A stretch of 64,000 nucleotides of DNA from NCBI GenBank assembly GCA_963580455.1, contig OY756968.1:16523996-16587995 (forward strand), written 5' to 3'. The notes beneath the pieces were generated by a model that was not told the origin of the DNA, made no database searches, and saw nothing but the letters and a program-made list of their open reading frames with translations. Positions within the stretch are counted from its first letter, which is position 1; the number at the start of each line of letters is the position of its first letter. This document shows, in pieces, positions 21,798-33,140 of the stretch. This DNA is from Euonymus europaeus. Lineage: Eukaryota > Streptophyta > Magnoliopsida > Celastrales > Celastraceae. Made by a program: the position numbers and the translations under genes.

Positions 21798-22367
21798 ATG
21801 GAAGCTTCTACATTAGAGTCATTTGGAGCCATGATGAAGTTGACACCCACAAATTATGAATTAATGAAAACTCGGATGGAGGATTTCTCGAATTGTAGAA
21901 ATTTGGCAGATCCCTTGGAAAATGAGGGCAAGAAACCAGATGATATTAAGGAGGCTGAGTGGACAAAGAAACACAAGAAGACGATCGCTCAGATTCAAAA
22001 TTGGATCGATCATAGTGTTTTTCACCATGTTACACAAGAGACAAGTGCATATGATTTCTGGAAGAAGCTGAAGAACATGTACCAAGCGAAGACTGCTCGG
22101 AATAAAGCTCTCTTGGTCAGACGTCTTGTCAATTTGATATTGAAAAATGGAACTTCTGTAGCTGAGCACACCAATGAGTTCCAGAACTTGGTGAATCAAC
22201 TTGTAGCTGTCAAGTTCATTCTTAAAGATGAAGATCAAGCCTTACTACTTCTCAGTTCCTTACCAGACAGTTGGGAGATGCTGGTGGTCCCTCTTAGTAA
22301 CTCTGCACCCAAAGGCAAACTCACTACGGAGATGGTCTCGGATGCTTTATTCAACGAGGAGAGTTGA
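21798..22367 (+). pseudogene. Copia gag capsid, copy 2
   Basis: Open for 189 residues from MEASTLESFG. It carries the capsid pattern with YDFWKKLKNMYQAKTARN and LLLLSSLPDSWEM, so the stretch frameshifted in copy 1 near 5710 is intact here. It ends at a TGA at 22365-22367, inside ALFNEES-RKELG of the polyprotein. Confidence 0.88.
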
Positions 22368-22681
22368 AGGAAGGAATTGGGCATAGACAAATCTCATGCC
22401 CTTGTTATTGAAAGCAGAGGACATCCCCAGGGGAGAGGCATGAGTAGAGGTAAAAGTCAGAGCCGAGAACCGAACCAGGATCATGCAAAGTCTAGTGACG
22501 GCAGGAGACAACAAAAAGGTAAATACAAGTGTTACCATTGTGGCATTGAAGGCCATATCAAGAAGAATTGCCAGAAATTACAACGGGAGCAAGGTTAAAC
22601 CAGCTCCGAGCAAAGAATGAAGGTGGTGAAACTCTGGTCACCATATAAGACGATGTAGCAGTACTCTCTTGCAGTGAAGAG
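22368..22681 (+). pseudogene. Copia nucleocapsid, copy 2
   Basis: Continues gag: GRGMSRGKSQSR basic stretch and zinc knuckle CYHCGIEGHIKKNC at about 22530-22570. A TAA after QREQG (22596-22598), an indel beyond it and a stop near 22646 break the link to protease. Confidence 0.82.
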
Positions 22682-23779
22682 ATGTGTCTACATGCAGCAA
22701 GCCACGATCCTGAGTGGGTGGTCGACACTACTGCATCTCACCACGCCACTCCTCAAAGTGATTTCTTTACTACATACAAAGCAGGTGACTTTGGTACAGT
22801 GAAGATAGGCAATGATAGTTTTGCCAAGATTGTGGCAATTGGTGATGTGCATATCAAGACCAGTCTTGGTTGCACTATGGTATTAAAGGACGTCCGACAG
22901 GTCCCTGAGCTCCGGTTCAACCTCATTGCGGTGAATGCCCTCGACAAACAGGGCTATCACAATCATTTCGGCAATGGCTCCTGGAAATTGATAAAAGGAG
23001 CTATGACATATGCCAGAGGACATATTTTTGGCACGCTGTACAAAACGCATGTCAAAGTATGTGTGGAAAGCATAAATGCTGTGGAAGAAGAGACTTCGCC
23101 AAATCTTTGGCACAAGAGACTCGAACATATGGGTGAGAAAGGGTTGTCAACCCTGGCAAAGAAGGCACTACTCTCAGTGTCCAAAGATATTCCGCTGAAC
23201 CCATGTGATCATTGTTTGTTCGGGAAGCAGCATAGAGTCTCATTCAATATATCTTCCACGAGAAGGTCAGAGTTGTTGAGTTTGGTACACTCTGATGTCT
23301 GTGGTCCTCCAGAAGAAGAGTCTTTGGGAGGTAACAGATATTTCCTGACTTTTATTGATTATGCTTCAAGGAAGGTGCGGGTATATTTTTTTAGAACCAA
23401 GGATCAGGTGTTCGAGAATTTTAAGAATTTTCACGCTATGGTGGAAAGGGAGACCGGAAAGAAGTTGAAGTGTCTCCGGTCAGACAATGGAGGCGAGTAC
23501 GTTTCCAGAGAATTTGAAACATACTGTGCTGAATGCGATATTCGGCACGAGAAGACGGTCCCTCGTATCCCACAATATAATGGTGTGGCCGAGAGGATGA
23601 ATCGTACCATTATGGAACGAGCAAGGTGCATGCTCAGTATGACAAAGCTGCCAAAGTCATTCTGGGGTGAAGCAGTTCGTGTGGCTCTTTACTTGATCAA
23701 CAGATCACCTTTAGCACCGCTGAACTTCGAAATTCCGGGAAGGTATGGTCCGGAAGAAATATTTCTTACTCTCACTTGA
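22682..23779 (+). pseudogene. Copia protease-integrase, copy 2
   Basis: A 365-residue open frame with protease motif WVVDTTASHH (about residue 12), the zinc region from LWHKRLEHMG to CDHCLFGKQH, and the full integrase core: HSDVCGP, LRSDNGGEY and NGVAERMNRT, all three acidic residues kept. In LWHKRLEHMG the usual GHMG glycine is Glu. The frame breaks at about 23745 (NFEIPGRYG), then RVFG-type sequence resumes in another frame. Confidence 0.9.
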
Positions 23780-24406
23780 GAGTATTTGGGTGCAAAGCTT
23801 TTGCACATGTATCCAAGGAGCAGAGACAGAAGCTTGACAGCAGATCCACTCCTTGCATTTTCATCGGATATGGAGATGATGAATTCAGATACAGACTATG
23901 AGAACCAACTGATAAGAAGGTTATCAGAAGCAGGGATGTTGTATTTCATGAAAATGAAATATTTGAGGACTTGGACAAATCCACCAACTCCACTAGTCCT
24001 AGTGTTGCCAACACCATCCCAGATCCTGCACCAGTGGTTCCTGCAGATAATGATGAATTGCAGGAGGAAGATCTTGAAGAAGATCATACAAAAGGTGTTG
24101 AGCAGGGGAGCCACATCTCCCTCCACCAGAAGCTGTAGAACCAACAGAACCTCCTCTAGTAGTTGCACCTCATCCAGAAAGATCTCTGAGGGGTCGTACT
24201 CTGATTCCGTCAAGAAGATATCCGGATTCAGACTATATTATGCTTACTGATGAGGGCGAGCCAGAGAGCTTTCAAGAAGCTCACACTCATGCTGAAAGTA
24301 GTAAGTGGATGCAAGCTATGCAAGAAGAGATGAATTCTTGCAGAAAAATCAAACTTATGAGTTGGTGAAACTTCCTAAAGGGAAGAAAGCGCTCTAGAAC
24401 AAATGG
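23780..24406 (+). pseudogene. Copia integrase tail and RT linker, copy 2
   Basis: Decayed C-terminal integrase (FGCKAFAHV, FIGYGDDEF then a stop near 23899) and the proline-rich linker to RT (SLRGRTLIPSRRYPDSDYIML near 24186-24246), scattered over frames. A stop occurs near 24397, just before WVFKLKKDG. Confidence 0.8.
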
Positions 24407-25432
24407 GTGTTCAAGCTGAAGAAAGATGGCAGCGGAAAGCCTGTGAAGTACAAAGCTCGGTTGGTCGTCAAAGGATTTCAACAGAAGAAAGGAGTTGACT
24501 TTGACGAGATTTTTTCACCGGTGGTGAAGATGACATCCATCCGAGTCATACTTGGGTTAGTAGCAAGTATGAATCTGGAGCTTGAGCAAATGGATGTAAA
24601 GACTGTATTTCTCCATGGTGATTTGGAGGAAGAAATTTACATGGTGCTGCCAGAAGGCTTCGAAGTTCCTAAAAAGAAGCACTTGGTCTGTAAAACGCAG
24701 AAAAGTCTCTACGGCCTTAAGCAGGCCCCGAGACAGTGGTACAAAAAGTTTGATTCATTCATGATGGGTCATGGGTACAAGAGAACTGCCGTAGACCAGT
24801 GTGTTTATGTTCAAAAATTCCCAGACGGTAACTTCGTGGTGTTACTGCACTATGTTGATGACATGTTAATTGTTGGCCAGGATGTTGCCATGGTTAACAT
24901 ACTAAAGGCCCAGTTATCCCAGTTCTTTGATATGAAAGACTTAGGGCCAGCTCAGCAGATATTGGGCATGAAGATTGTTCGTGACAAGAAAACCAAGAAA
25001 CTGTGCCTGTCACAGGAGGCTTATGTTAAACGGGTACTGGAAAGGTTTAACATGAAGAATGCAAAGCAGGTTACCACTCCGCTAGGTAACCATTTCCAGG
25101 TGAGCAAGAAAACTTTTCCCTCCTCGGAGAAGGAGATTGAAGAGATGGATACAATCCCGTACTCTTCAGCGGTCAGTAGTCTGATGTACGCAATGGTGTG
25201 TACAAGACCAGATATTGCTCACGTTGTTGGTGTTGTGAGCAGATTTCTTTCCAATCCAGGGAAAGATCAATGGGAGGCAGTGAAATGGATTCTCAGGTAC
25301 CTAAAGGGTACATCAAAGCTATGCTTGTGCTTTGGGGGAGCAGATTCAGTTCTGGATGGCTATACTGATTCGAATATGCCGGTGATCTTGATAGTAGAAA
25401 ATCTACTTCAGGGTATGTTTTCACTTTTGTAG
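24407..25432 (+). pseudogene. Copia reverse transcriptase, copy 2
   Basis: Open for 341 residues. Both key sites are kept: Asp in QMDVKT (residue 63) and YVDD (149-152). CTRPDIAHVVGVVSRFL and AVKWILRYLKGTSK follow. The frame shifts near 25375 (YTDSNMP), inside the first RNase H motif. The Met at the start is internal; the true frame begins upstream. Confidence 0.9.
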
Positions 25433-25830
25433 GGGGAGCTGTATCATGGCAGTCCAAACTGCAGAAATGTGTTTCTTTGTCCACAACAGAAGCAGAGTAT
25501 ATTGCTGCTACGGAAGCTGGTAAAGAAATGTTGTGGTTAAAGCGGTTTCTCCAGGAACTAGGTATTAATCAGGAGGAATACAAGGTACATTGTGACAGTC
25601 AGAGTGCTCCAGACTTGAGCAAGAATTCCATGTACCATTCCCGCACAAAGCATATTGATATTCACTATCACTAGATACGCGAAGTGATTGAAGAACAGTT
25701 ATTGAAACTGGTAAAGATTCACACAGACGAGAATCCAGCAGACATGTTGACAAAGGTTGTTACTTGCGAGAAGCTCGGGTTATATCAGGTCATAGCCAGG
25801 ATGGATAGTAACTGAAGACCGACAAGCTGT
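25433..25830 (+). pseudogene. Copia RNase H, copy 2
   Basis: [34 protein letters not shown] and [10 protein letters not shown], the latter part of RNase H, ending at a TAG at 25672-25674; more coding-like sequence (NPADMLTKVV) runs on to about 25790. Confidence 0.85.
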
Positions 25831-25862
25831 GTTCTCCTCCTATAGGTATGGAGGGGGAGAAT

Positions 25863-26401
25863 TGTGAGGTCCATACCTTAGATGCATGCAAAGTCTAACT
25901 TTGCATGCAAGCCACCAACCACCACCGTCGATATAGTAAGTCACCGGTGATACAGTGAGTCCACCTACCATTGTTGAGTTTTTTGCTGCAACCACCAACA
26001 CGCCAAGTTTTTCCTTTTGTCCATTGTCAAAGTTTGGTAGCCGTCCAAGACTTGTTGCAAGTTGATTTGTTTGTGTTTATACGTAGTGTTCATACATGAA
26101 GTACATCTCTATATAAAGAGATGCGTATGTGTGTGAGTGAGATATATAGGAAAAAAGAAAAGAAAAAATACAGAGTGTGTATTGTAGAGAGAGAAAGTGA
26201 ACACATAATGTTCGGGTGAGTTGAGTCGGAGTTCTGAGTGAGTGGTTATCTTCTCCTCCTCCTCTTGTTTTAATAGCTCTTGAAATAGTAGAGTTTCTCT
26301 CTCCCGTGGACGTAGGTCGTTAGTGACTGAACCACGTATATCTCGCTGTTCATTATTTTTGGTTTCAATTCTTTGTGTTGTACTGACCCGTAACCTCAAC
26401 A
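25863..26401 (+). repeat. Right LTR of Copia copy 2 (539 bp)
   Basis: TGTGAGGT to CCTCAACA, preceded by the polypurine tract GGAGGGGGAGAAT and followed by AG plus T residues, as in copy 1. Confidence 0.92.
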
Positions 26402-27344
26402 AGTTTTTTTTTAAAATTTCACAATCTCATACCGTGAGATCGGAATATGGGTTGCCTCCCATGAGCGCTGTATTTAACGTCTGAGCTAGACGAAGTGATA
26501 CCTTTTAATTACTTACCTGCTTCGCAAGTGTAATACTAGACACTGCTACATTAAAATTGGCTTCAAAGTAATGTTTGAGACGATGCCCATTAACTTTGAA
26601 TTCATTTCCCGTCTCCAAGTTCTTGATGTCAACAGCACCATGTGGATATACATGAACAACTTGAATAAAAGTACCTTTTGACCAGGAGAAAATTCTTTAG
26701 CCAAAATATTCTAATCATGGTATCGCTTGGTCCTATCCTTGTAAATCCGTGCATTTTCATAAGCTTCATCACGTATTTCTTCAAGTTCACTTAGTTGCAA
26801 TTTTCTCTTCTCACCAGCTGCATCATAATCAAAGTTGAGCCTTTTAATTGCCCAGTATGCCTTGTGTTCAAGTTCTACAGGAAGACGACAAGCCTTTCCA
26901 AAAATCAAACGGTATGGAGTCATGCCAATTGGAGTCTTGTAGGCAGTTCGATATGCCCAAAGAGCATCGTTTAATTTTCACTGTCTTCTCCGGAATTCGT
27001 TTGATTTCTATGTTAGAAATCTCAGCTTGTCCACTAGATTGAGGATGATAAGCAGTGGAAATCTTATGTGTGATGTTGTATTTGACAAGAAGTGCAGCCA
27101 CACTCCAGTTCAGAAAATGCTTTCCTTCATCACTGATTATAGCACGTGGAGTACCATATCTGGGAAATATTACTCCTTGAAGTAATCGGGTCACGACGTC
27201 ACTTTTGTTGGTTGGGCTTGCAACGGCTTCATCCCATTTGGATACGTAATCTATTGCCACCAGTATGTACTCATTTCCAAAAGACTTAGGAAATGACCCC
27301 ATGAAATCTATTCCCCAGACATCAAAAATTTCAACCACCAGAAT
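26402..27344 (-). pseudogene. Athila integrase, right unit, zinc domain deleted
   Basis: Collinear with 9837-10876. The core motifs IDYVSKW, SDEGKHF and QAEISN are readable at about 26960-27270. A deletion near 27345 removes about 273 bp, including the HHCC domain. Shorter deletions near 26665 and 26980 remove part of the C-terminal domain and the segment after the catalytic Glu. Confidence 0.87.
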
Positions 27345-28020
27345 ATTGTGGAGAAGAATTTCTTCCGTTGTTGATAAGTCCAGCTCTTGGCAATAACACC
27401 TTCTACAAGATAATTAGCTACGTCAGCATACCAAGGTACCTCAATTTGTACAACAAGAAGTTGTTCATCTGGGAAGCTTTCATTCAATGGCAGCTCAGTT
27501 TGGTCATTGCTATTTTCTTGAACAATACGAGAGAGATGATCTGCTACAACATTCTCTGCTCCCTTCTTGTCTTTTATCTCCAAATCAAATTCTTGGAGCA
27601 ATAATATCCAATGAATTAATCTTGGCTTTGAGTCCTTTTTGGAAAGCAAATATTTGAGAGCCGCATGATCACTGTATACAATCACCTTGGAACCAATTAA
27701 GTATGATCGGAATTTCTCCAGTGCAAAGACCACTGCTAGTAATTCTTCCTCTGTTGTTGAGTAATTGAGCTGAGCATCATTAAGAGTACGACTGCCATAA
27801 TAAATGACATATGGCAACTTGTCAACTCTTTGACCTAATACCGCCCCAACTGCATAATCACTTGCATCACACATGAGCTCAAATGGTAAACTCAAGTCTG
27901 GCGCTGTCATTATTGGTACTGATGTAAGTGACTGCTTCAATTTGTTGAATGCTTGTAGACACTCATCGTCAAAGTTGAGAACTGCACCTTTGGTAAGCAG
28001 ACTGCATAGTGGTCGAGAAA
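27345..28020 (-). pseudogene. Athila RNase H and linker, right unit
   Basis: Contains [22 protein letters not shown] and [12 protein letters not shown], then [11 protein letters not shown] and the linker toward integrase. The linker is uninterrupted here because the solo LTR is absent. Fewer lesions than the left unit: the frame stays open from about 28141 to 27308. Confidence 0.87.
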
Positions 28021-29156
28021 TCTTTGATAAAGCGACGATAGAAACCCGCGTGTCCAAGAAAAGATCGCACTTCTCTAACTGAAGTGGGAGGTGGTAATTT
28101 AGATATAACTTCAATTTTTGCTTTGTCCACCGCAATCCCATCTACTGAAATGAGATGGCCAAGAACAATACCTTCTTGCACCATAAAGTGACATTTCTCC
28201 CAATTGAGAACCAAATTAGTTTCCTTGCATCTTTCCAAAACCAAGGCAAGATTATAAAGGCATGTGTCAAAAGAAGAACCAAACACAGAGAAATCATCCA
28301 TAAATACCTCGATGATATGACCCACCATGTCAGAGAAAATGCTTGTCATACATCGTTGAAATGTAGCTGGTGCATTGCATAGTCCAAACGGCATCCTTCT
28401 GTATGCAAATGTTCCAAAAGGACATGTAAAAGTTGTCTTCTCTTGATCCTCAGGTGCAATGACAATCTGATTATAACCTGAGTATCCATCAAGAAAACAA
28501 TAATGAGAATGGCCAGCTAGTCTTTCTAGCATCTGATCAATAAATGGCAATGGAAAGTGATCCTTTCTTGTAGCAGAATTTAGCTTTCGATAATCAATAC
28601 ACACACACCACCCTGTCTGTTTTCTTGTTGGGATGAGCTCATTCTTTTCATTGGTGATCACTGTGATTCTTGACTTTTTGTGAACAACTTGCACTGGACA
28701 CACCCATTTGCTGTCAGGAATAGGATATATAACTCCAGCATTGAGCAACTTCAATATTTTAGTTCTGACAACCTCCTTCATAGCCGGATTTAGGCATCTT
28801 TGTGCTTCCCATGAGGATTTTGAATCATCTTCTAGCAAAATTCGGTGCATGCACATAGTAGGACTTATGCCCTTGATATCAGCAATGGACCATCCAAGAA
28901 CAATTTTGTATTCACGTAACACCCTCAAAAGACTTTCTTCCTCTGAATTAGTAAGATTAGCGGCTATAATGACTGGTAATGCTTCCTCAACACCAAGATA
29001 AGCATATTTCAAATGCTCCGGAAGTTGCTTCAATTCCAACTTTGGTGGACATTCGATGGAAGGGATTAATTTGGTGAGTGGAGGACCAAGAACTTCAAAA
29101 GTTCGTCTCCATTGGTTATTTGATAGTTGTTGCTTTTCCAGATATGCACAAAATTC
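27969..29156 (-). pseudogene. Athila reverse transcriptase, right unit, truncated
   Basis: Open for 356 residues (27969-29039), covering RT from LPEHLKYAYLGVEEALPV through VCIDYRKLN, FLDGYSGYNQI and FMDDFSVF. Homology to the left unit (14960 region) stops at about 29156. Protease, gag and a further LTR are missing, so the array was cut here. Confidence 0.9.
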
Positions 29157-29698
29157 TAATATGAGATATTAGAACAAACAATATGGATGATTTATTGTTG
29201 AATAAATACTTCAAACATGACTTGCTAATTAATGAATCACATGGAGGTTTATTTCCTTTTCAGTGATTTATTATTTATTTACGATTGTGTAAATAATCCT
29301 TAGACCTGATATGACATAGTAGTCTTGTATATGGGTGATTGAATTTTGTCAATGTTGGAAATATTTATTTATTGATAAATATTGACATTCGATGGATTCA
29401 GTTAGTTATGTACGGAGACTTGTGCGCAGTCAACAAGTGATCCATCACATCAAAATAAATGAGGAGAATATCCTATGTGATCCATATATTTATTGACGCA
29501 GAAAATCCTTGGTCGAGGTTACATGATTTATGAAAAATGTGTTTTCATTAATTATTTCTTTGTCAATAAATTATTAGATTTGACATATAATTGATTTAGT
29601 GGATTTGACAGATATCCATGATCCTCACTCAATTGAGATATTGTACAGTGAAAAGATTCAATTACATGGTAATCATAATTAAAGGTTCATATGAAAGT
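29157..29698. other. Unassigned LTR-like sequence, left part
   Basis: AT-rich, noncoding, with no open frame of note. Before the insertion of the Tat element at 29699 it was continuous with 40369-40964. The style suggests an LTR or other transposon remnant. I could not find its partner or its termini. Confidence 0.35.
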
Positions 29699-30240
29699 TG
29701 ATGATGTCCCAAACTCGTAAAGCTATGACGACGTATCAGTTTAAGTTTGAACTCGGGTTTTCTTGGATAGATGGTCTTCTTCCTCAGCACAATGGTCTTC
29801 TCGGATGTTTGTGATTTGCACGGATGAGCACACGTAAGCTAGAAGCCCTGCTAGAGAGTGTTCTCTGGCGTTGGCTCTCCGATGCTTAATTCAGATGCTG
29901 GCACAGAGAAAATCTCTAAAGAACATTGCTCGGTGTTTTTGGGAAAGGATTATATAGTATTTAAGTGAAAGAGTTGTGATCTCTTTTACTTGTGGGGTAA
30001 CCCCCTTTATATAGTGAAGGTGGTTTCTATTAATAGAATTCGAGTAGTGGTGAATAATACCTTGACAAATGAAGGAGTTACTATTTTACCAAAAGGGCTT
30101 ACTGTTCCGGAGGTAGGAAGCCGAGAAGGACAACCCCATTTCTCGATACCGAGCAATGGATTGTTAAGTGGAACTTGCTATGCTGTTGACAGTTCTGCCA
30201 CGTGTCTTATTCGTAGTGGAGAGGATAATTATCCTCATCA
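29699..30240 (-). repeat. Tat element 3' LTR (542 bp)
   Basis: Matches 39823-40363 throughout. Minus-strand TATATAAAG at 30005-30013 and a G-box-like GCCACGTGTC at 30197-30206 near the start of U3. The open frame at 29990-30298 is not supported as a gene. Confidence 0.92.
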
Positions 30241-30615
30241 TTTGCCCCTTAGACCTGTGATTGATTGTCAGGAACGACCAATGATAGGGTTGGCTTAGCT
30301 ATTGTCTTTATGAGTTGGCTTGCCCGAGGGTGGCATTGATGACAAGACCTTGGATAGTTTGGATTGAATTTGAGGTGATCCAGCGGTTCTTCAATGAGTA
30401 GGGGGTGTGCGGTCTAGATTAGACGATGCCAAGGGTCTCTTCATCGGGTCCATTGACCGGGACGATCTTCCACTATAAGTAACGAAGACGTCGCTTTCAA
30501 GACCACTTGCTGCCAAATTGAGAGACCCGAGCTTAGAGAGGACGGAGCAATCACATCCTCTTCTCTAGCCGAGCTTAGCTTATTCTCTTCTTCGGTCTAT
30601 TTCCAGGTACGAGAA
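30241..30615. other. Tat 3' region between LTR and antisense ORF
   Basis: Noncoding stretch next to the 3' LTR. It probably holds the promoter/5' region of the plus-strand ORF that begins at 30616, and the polypurine tract for the minus-strand element. I could not place either exactly. Confidence 0.35.
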
Positions 30616-32641
30616 ATGTCTTCCCCTTCTTCGAATAGTGATATTAATATATTAGAGGACGTCGACCTGGGTTCTTCCCCTTCTACCTCTACCTCTCATT
30701 CGATTAGGATGAGCTTTAGGCTTCCTTTAGCCGAGTGTCCCTTCTTTTGCCCCCACAGGTTTGAGGCTCCCCTACAGGAAGCCCGAGCAGCGGGTAATGG
30801 TACTAGGGAACCTGGAAACTTAAATTGTAGCCTTACAGCCTTCGAGGTAGAAATCCAACGCGAATTAGGGATGTCTCTCCTTTTAGTCCCCAACATGGGG
30901 AATTCTCCATTTCCACCACCGCCCTTTCGTACGATTGTCAGATCCCAATAGCTCCAGCGATATGTTCCTTCTTTGCTCGGTTCGACATCTGTCCCACTTG
31001 TTTATCTCCCAACTCTTGGGTCTTCCTCGGCACAATACTTCACTATTGTGCCGAGCTCTGTGTTCCTTTATCTTCCAACGTCTTCCAGCACATCTTCTCG
31101 TTGTGTAGAGCCCCGAGGAACCCTGGGCTGTGTTACTTGAAATTTAAAATGGTTTGGTAGCCCCCAAATATTCTTCTTCCAATCATCATTGGAAATCTAG
31201 CTATTTTTTTGTTCGAATGCCTTTGGGCGAGGACGAGGTTCTAACTTCAGGACCTCATGGACCGTCCCCAAGTTCAGCAACTTCAAACGCCTTCCCTAGC
31301 TTTCTACTAAGGAGCTTGAGTGGTATCTCACCCTCAAAGGGCCCTTCACCAAACCTTCTATCCCTATGGTCTGCCGAGCTGTAGACTTTACAAGGGCTCA
31401 TAGGTCCGAGCAAGCTACGCAAGGTGGAAACCTGCTCTTGCTCAATTTTATCTATCCTACTTGCCTTACTATTTCATTTTTAACTTCTTGTTGTCCTTTT
31501 CAGATATGTCGTCGGCTACGGACTACCTGAGGATGTGGGAAAAAATGGCCAACTTGGCCAAAAGAGAAAACTTACTGGGGATGTCGAGACGAGCAAGAGG
31601 AAGAAAGTAGCGCCTGCTGTGGGAGTCCACGTGAAACCCGGTCGAGGAAAGGACTTAGGTCGGGGTCGTGGGGTTTTCATTTCCACCCCATCTTTCCGAC
31701 CGGATGGTTCTCCCTCCCACGTCTCGGACACATGCTCCTCCTCGTCCCCTCATAGAATGGGTGGCGTCCACGTTCCTCAATGGAATGTTTGCCTCTCGGA
31801 CACTATGACCAATTCTCGGGTGGCCTTGGAGGTGCTGGAGAAGATTTCTCTCTCCTCAGACTAGCGACGAGCTAAGGAGATGGCTACCGAGGAGAAGATG
31901 GAAACTTCTACAATCAAGCTTATAGAGGTAACAATTTTTTCATGATTTTGTTTCGACTGTCTCTTCGGTTTCTTTAATAACTTGTTCCGTTACTGCTTGT
32001 AGCTGACTTCCCTTCTCGAGCAACTTTTCAGTGACATCCCGAGCTCTGCTGCAGAGAAGAGGACAACCGCCTAAGAAATTTATCTCCTAAAAATGGCTCT
32101 TGGTCAGACGGAGACAGACTTGCAGCTCACGCGGTTGGACCTCGAGAAGACCTAAGAGGCTGAAGCTCTGACGACTATCAAGCTGAAAGAGGCCGAGGAA
32201 GAGATGTTGAGACAAAATTCAACAGCAAAGGTAGAGGGGGCTAGCATGTTCGAGAGCGGGCAGCAAGCTGGTCTTCAGGAGTTTAAGGACTCTTCTGAAT
32301 TCCAGTTTATCCTCAAACAGGAGGGTTTCCTCTGCTTCCAGGCTGCGGTCAAGGAAGTTCAGAGGTTTCTCGCCAGCTTGGGTCAGAGCTTGGATATCCT
32401 AGGCTAGCTGTGCCCGAGCATTGCGGGAAAGGACGAGGAGGACGTCATCAAGGAGGACGCTTATGAGCAATTTCATCTTCTCAAAGAGGAAGAGGGCGAT
32501 GACGAGTTGGACATCGAAATGTACATGGATGTCGACGCCACCCTTGTCCTTCCGGGGAATGATGTCCTTGTCGAGTCCACTTGTGCCGAGGATACTGAGA
32601 AGGAGCCTGCTGCCGAGGAGCTCGTTGATGTAGAGAATTAA
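30616..32641 (+). pseudogene. Antisense ORF of Tat element
   Basis: Plus-strand coding traces opposite to gag-pol. Starts MSSPSSNSDINILED (30616), followed by degenerate blocks at 30616-30951, 31150-31380, 31535-31864 and 32000-32405. The last block is rich in Glu/Lys/Gln (LKEAEEEMLRQ), and an acidic tail (KEEEGDDELDIEMYMD ... EELVDVEN) ends in a TAA at 32639-32641. Tat elements of the Retand type are known to carry such an antisense ORF with a 'putative gypsy-type transposon' domain, and the layout fits. Stops and possibly introns interrupt it. I do not claim a function. Confidence 0.6.
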
Positions 32642-33140
32642 CTTCTTTTTCCTTTTTCTCTTTTTTTTATTGTTATTTGTTAACTATTTCTTTGGCATTT
32701 ATGTAAATGACTTTCTTAGTTTTAAGAAGTTTCTTCTCATACTCCTTTGTCACTCTTAATTGTCTTTTATGATTTTATGCTCGGATATTGTAGCTTAAAA
32801 TATTTATAACTGTAATAGATCTGAGCGTGATTATTTGATTGTTGTGGCCTAGACTCATCTAGGTCGTAGCAAACTTGTTTCCACTTGGTCGTTATAGCTC
32901 AATTGAATTGAGTTGTAACAAATTAAAGTATATCATCGGCCTCTGTAATTCAAGAGGTTTGGGGAATAATGCTCGGTCATTGTAACTTAGGCGGAGTAAG
33001 TTGTAATGTGCCGAGCAGTATACTGCGATGAGAATCTTCATAAGGGAATGAGCTACTTTCATTGAAACGATAAATCCTAGGTCTCGTGCAAGGAATGAGA
33101 GGGAAAAAGATGTTCTTAAATACATGCCAACAAAAGAAAG
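32642..33140. other. Spacer between antisense ORF and integrase end
   Basis: T-rich noncoding sequence. The two converging reading directions meet here, so it could hold both 3' ends. No motif recognised. Confidence 0.35.

Larger units (their letters stand above)
20703..26401 (+). mobile_element. Tork/Tnt1-like Copia element, copy 2
   Basis: Collinear with 4160-9836 and at the same point of the Athila host. Left LTR 20703-21232, primer site 21235-21252, decayed gag-pol, polypurine tract, right LTR 25863-26401. Its lesions differ from those of copy 1, so the two have decayed separately. Confidence 0.92.

Noticed and set aside
29990..30298. 102-codon frame repeated at 40113-40388
   Set aside because: Repeated only because it lies in the two Tat LTRs; it crosses the LTR edge and differs in its end.
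30616..32641. A host gene inserted in the Tat element
   Set aside because: Its place between integrase and LTR and its acidic tail fit the known antisense ORF of Tat elements better.
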